Source: Rhodobacterales bacterium (GTDB lineage Bacteria > Pseudomonadota > Alphaproteobacteria > Rhodobacterales > Rhodobacteraceae). From it: DNA of 7,786 nucleotides. The stretch lies in assembly GCA_013298485.1 (NCBI GenBank), contig JAAFHS010000099.1, forward strand, positions 1 through 7,786, written 5' to 3'. The position numbers were made by a program, and so were the translations under genes. The notes beneath the pieces are model-generated. The model was not told where the DNA came from, searched no databases, and saw only the letters and a program-made list of their open reading frames with translations. Positions 1 to 5,084 of this stretch are shown here, in pieces; the stretch's first letter is position 1, and the number at the start of each line of letters is the position of its first letter.

Positions 1-413
1 CATCGGTGGCGGTGGATGGTGCCGTGGTGGGGCAGATCGGCGCAGGGCTGCTGATCCTCGTGTGCGCGATGCAGGGCGATACCGAGGCCGAGGCGGCACG
101 GCTGGCGGGCAAGATCGCGAAGCTGCGGATTTTCAAGGATGCGGGTGGCAAGATGAACCTGTCGGTCCGGGATGTGGGCGGGGCGGCACTGATCGTCAGC
201 CAGTTCACACTGGCCGCCGATCTGCGCGGCAACCGGCCGGGGTTTTCGCCCGCCGCCGACCCGGAGACGGGCAAGCGGCTTTATGAGGCATTCAGCGGGA
301 TGGTGGCGGCGGAGGGGATTGCCGTGGCCAACGGCATCTTCGGCGCGGATATGGCGGTGGCCCTGGTGAATGACGGCCCGGTCACGATCTGGATGGACAC
401 AGCACAGAATTGA
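1..413 (+). CDS. dtd: D-aminoacyl-tRNA deacylase (DTD), 5'-truncated by window edge
   Basis: This enzyme hydrolyses D-amino acids (and glycine mischarged on tRNA-Ala) from tRNA in the cytoplasm, as translation proofreading. The reading frame is open from base 3 and begins SVAVDGAVVGQ, which matches the family segment that normally follows about ten N-terminal residues. The true start is therefore outside the window, and the GTG at 6 is an internal valine. Both family signatures are present: SQFTL (about residues 65-69 of the visible part), and NDGPVT near the C-terminus, the Gly-cisPro motif that enforces D-chirality. The GNRPGF segment that follows SQFTL in the family is also present. About 136 residues are visible against about 145 in full-length homologues, so only the extreme N-terminus is missing. 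It ends at TGA 411-413 and converges on the secreted-protein gene. The assignment is firm; the start cannot be seen. Confidence 0.95.
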   Translation, partial: SVAVDGAVVGQIGAGLLILVCAMQGDTEAEAARLAGKIAKLRIFKDAGGKMNLSVRDVGGAALIVSQFTLAADLRGNRPGFSPAADPETGKRLYEAFSGMVAAEGIAVANGIFGADMAVALVNDGPVTIWMDTAQN

Positions 414-425
414 CGGCTGTCAATT
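408..425 (+). terminator. Hairpin overlapping the dtd stop codon, possible weak terminator
   Basis: AATTGAC (408-414) and GTCAATT (419-425) form a perfect 7-bp inverted repeat around a 4-base loop, and the dtd TGA lies inside the left arm. A T-rich but interrupted stretch follows (426-455). The stem is AT-rich and there is no clean T-run, so this may be a weak terminator, an RNA 3'-end stabiliser, or chance. Confidence 0.35.
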
Positions 426-531
426 TCTGACTTTACTGTTATATTTCATAGACTTGTCTTTTCAAAACAGGGTCGGATTCACACTTTTTTAACACTTGGC
501 GATCAAGGGCATACAAGCCCCCCTTCCCTGA

Positions 532-577
532 CCCCTGCCCACAATGGGGAGGGGAAGCACCCAGCCTTTGGGGTGCT
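532..577. terminator. Two adjacent hairpins between convergent genes
   Basis: Two inverted repeats lie in the 196-bp gap between dtd (+) and the secreted-protein gene (-). The first has arms CCCC-tg-CCCA (532-541) and TGGG-ga-GGGG (545-554) around a 3-base loop. The second is a perfect AGCACCC (556-562) / GGGTGCT (571-577) with an 8-base loop. Neither is followed by a T-run on either strand, so they are not textbook intrinsic terminators. Their place between convergent genes fits a role at transcript 3' ends. Nothing else recognisable lies in 414-609 apart from an AT-rich stretch at 420-495. Confidence 0.35.
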
Positions 578-609
578 GCGCACCGGATCGGGTGGAGGAG
601 AGGGCTTGC

Positions 610-1122
610 CTATTTGAACGGATTGCCGTCCAGCCCGCCCAGCGCCGCCTCACATTGGACCAGCACATCGATTGATGCGCGCGAGCCGGACAGGGTATAG
701 CTGATCACGGATTCGCCTTGGGCATTGCGGACATAGATATTGCGGCCCTGGGCCACCTCGATCAGAAAATCGACAGCACCCTGTTCGTTTTCCAGCCCGA
801 AGAAGACCGAGTTCTGGGTCAGTTCGGCATTGCTGAGCGTCCATTCATTGCGCCGGTCGATCTGCACCACAAGATTGGCCGTACCGCCGTCGAATTGCCA
901 GTTCGGCGAAAAAAACTGCAGTTCGGTATAGCCGTTCTGATAGGACCAGATGGCAAAGGTATCGCGGCCCTGCGTCACCTCGGCGCTGCAGGCCAGATCA
1001 CCATTGTCGAACTTGACGATCCGCACGATCCAGGCACCCCGGGAAAAGACGATTTCGGATTGCTGTGCCGTCGCGGGCAAACCAAGGATCACCAGCAGAA
1101 CCACGAAGACCATGCGCAGCAT
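610..1122 (-). CDS. Secreted protein of unknown function, 170 aa
   Basis: A protein of unknown function with a clear export signal. Residues 1-19 are a short signal peptide: a hydrophobic core (VFVVLLVILGL) ending in ATA before QQS, which suggests signal peptidase I cleavage after A19 and release to the periplasm. The mature part is about 150 residues with two cysteines (C45, C157) that could form a disulfide. It has a WxF..GG turn (75-80), a VVQIDRR segment (85-91) and a C-terminal SYTLSGSRASIDVLVQC block (141-157). The alternating hydrophobic pattern suggests mostly beta structure. The C-terminal G-S-x-x-(A/S)-hydrophobic-C pattern recalls small exported alphaproteobacterial proteins (IalB-like in general layout), but I cannot assign a family. 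The ATG at 1122 is chosen because GGGGGA lies just upstream and the signal peptide starts there; the frame extends upstream to a TTG at 1182. It is transcribed alone, 159 bp after the hydrolase gene. Confidence 0.8.
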   Translation of the reverse strand: MLRMVFVVLLVILGLPATAQQSEIVFSRGAWIVRIVKFDNGDLACSAEVTQGRDTFAIWSYQNGYTELQFFSPNWQFDGGTANLVVQIDRRNEWTLSNAELTQNSVFFGLENEQGAVDFLIEVAQGRNIYVRNAQGESVISYTLSGSRASIDVLVQCEAALGGLDGNPFK

Positions 1123-1153
1123 CAATTTCCCCCGGGGCCAGCCATACCGCGCA

Positions 1154-1182
1154 ATTTCACGCGATTCGCGCGGTGCAATCAA
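1154..1182 (-). promoter_or_regulatory. Candidate promoter of the secreted-protein gene
   Basis: On the minus strand, TTGATT (1182-1177) lies 17 bases from TGAAAT (1159-1154), a fair -35/-10 pair about 30 bases ahead of the ATG at 1122. The spacer holds the short palindrome-like CGCGAATCGCG, which could bind a regulator. The match is by eye only, and -10 matching is only 4 of 6. The rest of 1123-1281 is GC-rich with no other clear signal. Confidence 0.35.
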
Positions 1183-1281
1183 GTGTTTGATGCGATCCTG
1201 CGGTGCATTCGGGCCGCGTGCTGCCCCCGCCCCAGAACCCTGCGCCCGCCCCCTGGCGTTCCGTCTGAGGTGCGGGGGGCG

Positions 1282-2436
1282 TCACAGGTTTTGCGCAATC
1301 GCGCGGAACATCGCGACATTGGCCGCCCCGACACCCGGCTCCTTGAAACCCCGGTCGGCGGCATTGACCGCAATCACCACGCCAAGGCCGGGATTGATGT
1401 AGATGTACTGGCCGTAAATCCCCTGTGCCATCACCTCGCCCGGGGCGGCGTTCGACGGGATCCACCATTGATAGCCATAGGCCGTCCCATCCGCCGCCTG
1501 CGGGCTGGTCGATGTGGCGATCCAGTCTGCAGGCACGATCTGCACGCCCTGCCACTGCCCGCCCTGCAGCACCATCTGGCCAAGGCGCGCGTAATCCCGC
1601 GTGCGCAGGTTCAAACCGCCCAGCACGAAGGACACGCCATCCCCATCAGTCAGCATGATCGGGTCCGCCTCAAGCCCCAATGGTGCCAGCAGCCGGTCCT
1701 CCAGCAGTTCGGGAATGTCGCGGCCCGTGGCCCCGCGGATCACCATGCCCAGCACATGCGTGTCGATCGAGACATAGTGCCAGCGGGTGCCGGGTGCTGC
1801 CTCCCGCGTGGTCAGACCTGCGGCAAAGGCATCCATCGACCCGCCGAGTGCCAGAACACGGCCCATCTTGTTGATGTCGCTGTAGAAATCGAGATAGTCT
1901 TCATTGAAGGCCACGCCTGATGACATGGTCAGGATGTCATGGATGCTGGCCCCTTCATAAGCGGAGCCTTTCAGGGCTGGCGCGTATTTTTCCACCGGGT
2001 CATCCAGCGAGGCGATGGCGCCATCAGCCTGAATGATGCCGAAAAGGACCGACAGAAAGCTTTTCGCCACCGACCAGCTGATGTGCCGATCCTCCGGCCC
2101 GGTGCCAAGGTAATAGCCTTCATGCACCAGTTGCCCGTCATGCAGCACGACAAGGCCCGTGATGCTGCGATCCGCGATCCACTCTGCGGCCCCAGGCGGC
2201 AACGTCGCCGCTGGCCCCGGTGGCAGGGGCGATATGGGGCCGTCCCCGCGCGACAGGGCGCGGTGAAAGAACAACTGATCCATATGGCCGAAATTGCCGA
2301 CGATGCGGTCGGGGGCGAACAGGGTGTTGACGGCCATCAGGCGCGCAATCTCATCCCGTTTCCAAAACGCAAGCGCCCCAAGGATCAGAACAAGGACGGC
2401 CAACCCTTTGAGTGCCATGCGCAAATATCTGGCCAT
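1282..2436 (-). CDS. Membrane-anchored serine hydrolase, class C beta-lactamase / NylB-like fold
   Basis: A serine hydrolase of the beta-lactamase/transpeptidase fold (Pfam Beta-lactamase type), 384 aa. One N-terminal hydrophobic helix (about residues 8-24) is followed by KRDE, suggesting an inner-membrane anchor with the enzyme in the periplasm. The catalytic SxxK is S122-V-A-K125. The second motif is Y221-V-S223 in the context RWHYVSIDTHVLG, and the third-motif region is QGIYGQYIYINP (338-349), which resembles the H/Q-G-x-GQ region of 6-aminohexanoate-dimer hydrolase relatives rather than the KTG of true beta-lactamases. The substrate is unknown; an esterase, amidase or peptidase is possible and antibiotic resistance should not be assumed. 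The ATG at 2436 is preferred over the longer frame to 2607: GGGGGAAC lies a few bases upstream, the anchor helix starts there, and the extra 57 codons would run through the rplY-type terminator. It may originally have been the next gene after rplY. Confidence 0.88.
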   Translation of the reverse strand: MARYLRMALKGLAVLVLILGALAFWKRDEIARLMAVNTLFAPDRIVGNFGHMDQLFFHRALSRGDGPISPLPPGPAATLPPGAAEWIADRSITGLVVLHDGQLVHEGYYLGTGPEDRHISWSVAKSFLSVLFGIIQADGAIASLDDPVEKYAPALKGSAYEGASIHDILTMSSGVAFNEDYLDFYSDINKMGRVLALGGSMDAFAAGLTTREAAPGTRWHYVSIDTHVLGMVIRGATGRDIPELLEDRLLAPLGLEADPIMLTDGDGVSFVLGGLNLRTRDYARLGQMVLQGGQWQGVQIVPADWIATSTSPQAADGTAYGYQWWIPSNAAPGEVMAQGIYGQYIYINPGLGVVIAVNAADRGFKEPGVGAANVAMFRAIAQNL

Positions 2437-2529
2437 CTGACGTTCCCCCACAGTAATGTCAGACACTGCGATACGGCGGGCGCGGCTGGCAAGCCGAAAC
2501 GCACCGGTACACCGCCCCGAAAACATAGG

Positions 2530-2557
2530 AAAAAACGCGGCAGGTTGCCCCGCCGCG
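2530..2557 (-). terminator. Rho-independent terminator, second copy of the rplY terminator
   Basis: Read on the minus strand, a GC-rich stem (CGCGGC 2536-2541 with GCCGCG 2552-2557) is followed by six T (2535-2530). Sequence and spacing match the terminator after intact rplY at 4237-4267, and the copy lies at the same place relative to the L25 tail remnant. It now presumably ends transcripts of the SnoaL-like gene. Confidence 0.8.
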
Positions 2558-2581
2558 CCATTTATCCGGCACCTGAAAAGA

Positions 2582-2653
2582 TCAGGCTTCTGGTTCTTCG
2601 CCGTCATTGTCGGTGGACCGCAAGCCCGACGGCGTAGTGACGTTGGCGATCAC
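2582..2653 (-). pseudogene. Orphan 3' end of a ribosomal protein L25 gene (23 codons + stop)
   Basis: Translated on the minus strand this gives VIANVTTPSGLR, then STDNDGEEPEA and a stop. The intact L25 ends VIANVSAPSGLR, then SSDNDGEEAAEA: 19 of 23 aligned residues match, with one residue missing. There is no start codon context or ribosome binding site and none of the 5S-rRNA-binding domain, so this is a fragment, not a gene. Of the 23 aligned codons, seven differ synonymously and four change the amino acid, the pattern of two tails that diverged while both were under selection. It lies in the same frame as the SnoaL-like gene, one codon past that gene's TGA. It is best read as the displaced original, or a donated second, rplY tail. 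Confidence 0.85.
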
Positions 2654-2656
2654 GGA

Positions 2657-3202
2657 TCACTGGCTCAGGCCGAGCTGCTTCATGAAATCGCCATTGTCCC
2701 AGAACAGCCATTCGTGATCCATCTTGCCATCCGTCCAATGACCCACTGTCACCATACCCAGCGCAAAGGTCTTGCCAGTGGCCGGGATCGTCTTGCCTTC
2801 GCCAATCGGCATGGGTTCCGAGAATGTCCCCGTCATCACGCCCGTTGCTGTCGTCCATGACCCCGATCCGAAGCGGATCGGATGTTCGGAAATCTTGATG
2901 TCGGGCGCAAACACGAACAGCGCTTTCAGGTCCTCGATATGAGTATCGATCCCTTTGGTCTCATGTCCGTCCGGCCAGGTCACCACGATGTCATCCGCAT
3001 GGCTTTCGTTCAGCAGTTCCCATTTCTGGTTCGAAAAGACATCGAAATCCAGCCTGTCAAAGACTGCAAGGTTGGCCTCCACCTCTGGTGCCTGCACTTC
3101 CGGTGCGGGCGGTGGGGTTACTGGGTTCAGCCAAGGGCTGTCAGCCATGGCCTGCGTTGACACAAGCGCTGTAAGGACGGCGATTAGGGAAAGGTGTTTC
3201 AT
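2657..3202 (-). CDS. Exported SnoaL-like (NTF2-fold) protein, 181 aa
   Basis: A small alpha+beta-barrel protein of the SnoaL/ester-cyclase-like NTF2 superfamily. Its reaction is unknown; family members include polyketide cyclases, but many have no known activity. Residues 1-20 form a signal peptide ending AMA before DSPW, so the protein is probably periplasmic. A proline-rich linker (27-41) follows, then the domain: LDFDVFSNQKWELLNESHADD (about 51-71, the usual first helix and strand), a GVMTGTFSEPM segment (121-131), PATGKTF (140-146), and GHWTDGKMDHEWLFWDN (154-170), the typical C-terminal pattern. The start at 3202 is chosen because GGAG lies six bases upstream; the frame continues to an ATG at 3214 that would itself sit on that Shine-Dalgarno sequence. 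It is divergent from the LysR-type gene and is probably its regulatory target. Its TGA directly abuts the displaced L25 tail. GC is low (28 of 60 in 3001-3060), consistent with transfer. Confidence 0.85.
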   Translation of the reverse strand: MKHLSLIAVLTALVSTQAMADSPWLNPVTPPPAPEVQAPEVEANLAVFDRLDFDVFSNQKWELLNESHADDIVVTWPDGHETKGIDTHIEDLKALFVFAPDIKISEHPIRFGSGSWTTATGVMTGTFSEPMPIGEGKTIPATGKTFALGMVTVGHWTDGKMDHEWLFWDNGDFMKQLGLSQ

Positions 3203-3324
3203 TTGACTCTCCATTTTGATCGGCTGTTGGATGGGTGCCGATGCGCCAAAGGTATTCGTTCAAGAAACCCCGATAAATGCCGTTGATATTGCTTAATTGA
3301 TTCACTTTCCGTAAGAATGTAGTT
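3203..3324. promoter_or_regulatory. Divergent control region between SnoaL-like and LysR-type genes
   Basis: A 122-bp AT-richer gap that should hold both promoters and the regulator's operator. Two structures are visible. One is a perfect inverted repeat ATCGGC (3219-3224) / GCCGAT (3237-3242) close to the SnoaL-like start. The other is the AT-rich TTGATATTGCTTAATTGA (3283-3300), which contains T-N11-A spacings typical of LysR-type binding sites. No convincing -35/-10 pair was found on either strand. The regulatory role is inferred from the gene arrangement. Confidence 0.5.
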
Positions 3325-4215
3325 GTGGACATCTTGCATGCAATGACCGTCTTCGTGGCGGTGGTCGAACATAACAGCCTGGTCCGCGCGGCTGTGGCAC
3401 TGGGCACATCCGGTGCCGCCGTATCGCGCCAGATCGCGGCGCTGGAGGATCACATCGGTGCCCGCCTGCTTCACCGCACCACGCGGCGCATGTCGGTGAC
3501 GGATGTAGGGCAGGACTACTACAACCGTGCCAAGCAGATTCTGTCGGATGTGACCGAGGCCAGCGCCGCAGCGGGCGAAAGTGCCATGCAGCCAACAGGC
3601 CTGTTGTGCATCAGTGCCCCCTTGTCTTACGGCATAAACCGCCTGTCGCGATGGTTGCCCGATTTCATGGCTGCCTATCCCCGCTTGCAGCTTAGTCTCG
3701 ACCTTACCGACCGCCAGGTCGATCTTGCGGCGGATGGCATCGATGTCGCCGTGCGCATCGCGCGGCAACCGGCCACAACCAACGTGATCGCCCGCCGGAT
3801 CACATCTGTCAGAAGTGTGGTCTGCGCATCCCCGGCATATTTAGCGCAGCGCGGCTGCCCGCAGGTGCCAGCCGATCTGGCGCAACATGACACGCTCAGT
3901 TACTCTTATCTTTCCACGGGTGATCACTGGCATTTTCGCAATGCGGCGGGAGTCCAGACCGAAGTCCGCCTGCGCCCCGTCCTTCATGCCAGCAATGGTG
4001 ACATTCTGTGTGCACTGGCCGCGCGCGGGGCAGGTATTGTCATGGAGCCGGATTTCATGGTGGCCCGGCATATCCACGCGGGCGAACTGATCCCCATCCT
4101 CACAGATTGGGTCAGTGGTGAGTTGAATGTCTATGCGCTCTACCTCAGCCGCAAATACCTGTCCGCCAAGGTACGGGTCTTTATCGACACCTTGAACAAG
4201 ATGGAGGGCGACTGA
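3325..4215 (+). CDS. LysR-type transcriptional regulator, 296 aa
   Basis: A DNA-binding regulator with the standard LysR layout and normal family length. The N-terminal winged helix-turn-helix covers about residues 2-60 (MDILHAMTVFVAVVEHNSL, AAVSRQIAALEDHIGARLLHRTTRR). A linker helix follows, then a two-lobed effector-binding domain (about 90-290; PTGLLCISAP at 90-99 opens it). The N-terminus matches the family exactly from a GTG start at 3325. A stop (TGA 3298-3300) lies in frame upstream, so no earlier start is likely apart from weak alternatives. The ribosome binding site is poor, suggesting low expression. It is divergent from the SnoaL-like gene across 122 bp, the usual arrangement for a LysR regulator and its target, and convergent with rplY 76 bp away. 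The effector is unknown. The later part has lower GC (31 of 60 in 4141-4200) than most neighbours, fitting an acquired module. Confidence 0.95.
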   Translation: MDILHAMTVFVAVVEHNSLVRAAVALGTSGAAVSRQIAALEDHIGARLLHRTTRRMSVTDVGQDYYNRAKQILSDVTEASAAAGESAMQPTGLLCISAPLSYGINRLSRWLPDFMAAYPRLQLSLDLTDRQVDLAADGIDVAVRIARQPATTNVIARRITSVRSVVCASPAYLAQRGCPQVPADLAQHDTLSYSYLSTGDHWHFRNAAGVQTEVRLRPVLHASNGDILCALAARGAGIVMEPDFMVARHIHAGELIPILTDWVSGELNVYALYLSRKYLSAKVRVFIDTLNKMEGD

Positions 4216-4236
4216 ACGACGCTGCCTTTGCAAATT

Positions 4237-4267
4237 AAAAAAGCGCGGCGGGTTGCCCCTGCCGCGC
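4237..4267 (-). terminator. Rho-independent terminator of rplY
   Basis: On the minus strand, GCGCGGC-A-GGG-GCAA-CCC-GCCGCGC forms a strong stem with one bulged A (4267-4243), followed by TTTTTT (4242-4237). It starts 24 bases after the rplY stop. On the plus strand there is no T-run after the stem, so it would serve the convergent LysR gene poorly. Confidence 0.92.
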
Positions 4268-4367
4268 CTTGTGATCCATAACCTGAGAAGATCAGGCCTC
4301 GGCAGCCTCTTCGCCGTCGTTATCGGACGAACGCAGGCCCGACGGGGCCGAGACGTTGGCGATCACG
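4237..4367 (-). repeat. Proximal copy of the rplY tail + terminator direct repeat
   Basis: The partner of 2530-2654, here still joined to the full L25 gene. The two copies lie about 1,713 bp apart, in the same orientation, and bracket a 1,582-bp unique segment (2655-4236) that holds only the SnoaL-like and LysR-type genes. Similarity starts at the identical 16-bp CGTGATCGCCAACGTC (minus strand, 4367-4352) and ends at the T-run of the terminator. Confidence 0.85.
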
Positions 4368-4906
4368 AAGTTCCGGTCGATCGTCGGCTTCACACCTTTG
4401 GGCAGGTCGACATCATTGATGTGGATCACATCGCCGATGTTCTTGCCCGTGAGGTCAACCGTGATGTGATCGGGGATGTCGCTGGCCAGCACTTCCAGTT
4501 CGACCTCGGGGCGCACCACCGTCAGCGTGCCGCCACGCTTCAACCCCGGGCTTGCCTCGTGGTTGATGAAGTCGACGTGGATAAACAGGTTGATCCGGCT
4601 GTCATCGGCGAGACGCATGAAATCGATATGCGTCGGCAGATCCTTGACCACATCGCGCTGCACGCCGCGGCAGATGACATGGGCGTCCTTCATGCCGTCG
4701 ACCTTGATGTTCAGCAGCGTCGACAGGAACCGGCCCTGACGCAGCCGCTTCAGCAGCATGTTGTAGTTCAGTTTGATCGGCTGCGGCTCTGCGCCTGCGC
4801 CGTAGATAATGCCGGGTACGTAGCCTTCACGACGGGCTTGACGGGCGGCCCCCTTGCCTGTCCCCGTCCGTACCTCGGCCATAAGATCGGGGATCTCACG
4901 TGCCAT
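4292..4906 (-). CDS. rplY: 50S ribosomal protein L25 / general stress protein Ctc
   Basis: L25 of the long, two-domain CTC type (204 aa), which binds 5S rRNA in the large ribosomal subunit. The N-terminal domain (about 5-95) shows TGTGKGAARQARREGYVPGI followed by IYG, and QRDVVKDLPTHIDFMRL (83-99), both hallmarks of the family. The C-terminal TL5/CTC beta domain (about 100-185) includes KRGGTLTVVRPEVELE and DIPDHITVDLTGKNIGD. The protein ends in an acidic, alanine-rich tail (DNDGEEAAEA), usual in alphaproteobacterial L25. The ATG at 4906 has AGGAGA upstream at good spacing. It is divergent from the MFS gene across 178 bp and followed by its own terminator. In many bacteria pth follows rplY; here the next gene is a convergent LysR. 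The last 24 codons and terminator recur at 2530-2654, so the tail of this copy may be of foreign origin. Confidence 0.97.
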   Translation of the reverse strand: MAREIPDLMAEVRTGTGKGAARQARREGYVPGIIYGAGAEPQPIKLNYNMLLKRLRQGRFLSTLLNIKVDGMKDAHVICRGVQRDVVKDLPTHIDFMRLADDSRINLFIHVDFINHEASPGLKRGGTLTVVRPEVELEVLASDIPDHITVDLTGKNIGDVIHINDVDLPKGVKPTIDRNFVIANVSAPSGLRSSDNDGEEAAEA

Positions 4907-5027
4907 GGGTCTTCTCCTGATGTAAGTCCGCCGCCCTCCAAGGGTGTGCGACGCGACCGGGGGGCTATAGCGGGCTTTCGCAGAAGGGGAAAGAGGAAAT
5001 GTCGGGAATCTGCGGGCCCGGTCGGCG

Positions 5028-5041
5028 CGGGGCTAGCCCCG
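5028..5041. promoter_or_regulatory. 14-bp perfect palindrome upstream of the MFS gene, candidate operator
   Basis: CGGGGCTAGCCCCG reads the same on both strands and lies 43 bases before the MFS ATG, inside the 178-bp divergent gap 4907-5084. A shorter palindrome CGGGCCCG lies at 5013-5020. A -10-like TATAGC (minus strand, 4969-4964) could belong to the rplY promoter, without a clear -35. In GC-rich DNA short palindromes arise by chance, so operator function is only a possibility. Confidence 0.35.
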
Positions 5042-5084
5042 TGTCGGACAGCGCGCTAACAGCACGGTATTGACGGAGTTTCCC

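Larger units (their letters stand above)
2530..2654 (-). repeat. Distal copy of a ~125-bp direct repeat (rplY tail + terminator)
   Basis: This stretch aligns with 4237-4367 in the same orientation, through the terminator, the stop codon and the last codons of L25. Over the 49-base block at the inner end a hand alignment gives 39 identical positions. The 16 bases at 2639-2654 are identical to 4352-4367. The aligned codons differ by one missing codon, and the spacer between stop codon and terminator has diverged. Homology stops two bases before the stop codon of the SnoaL-like gene. Confidence 0.85.

Noticed and set aside
718..1920. A 400-codon open frame on the plus strand, antisense to the secreted-protein and hydrolase genes
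   Set aside because: Its translation is rich in H, R, P and Q with no domain pattern, crosses two unrelated minus-strand genes, and is a product of GC-rich codon bias.
1282..2436. Calling the hydrolase a beta-lactamase resistance gene
   Set aside because: The third motif is of the GQ type seen in NylB/esterase relatives, not KTG, and a membrane anchor replaces the usual cleaved signal. Only the fold is supported.
2437..2607. A 57-codon N-terminal extension of the serine hydrolase
   Set aside because: It would start inside the L25 tail remnant and translate through a Rho-independent terminator. A good Shine-Dalgarno sequence and the membrane anchor begin at 2436.
3300..3318. ATTC (3300-3303) / GAAT (3315-3318) repeat as the LysR operator
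   Set aside because: The arms are only four bases and the spacing (11 between arms) does not fit the usual T-N11-A geometry.
2655..4236. Insertion sequence or transposon carrying the LysR/SnoaL-like pair
   Set aside because: No transposase or integrase gene and no terminal inverted repeats are present. The only flanking repeats are the rplY tails, which are far too long for a target-site duplication.
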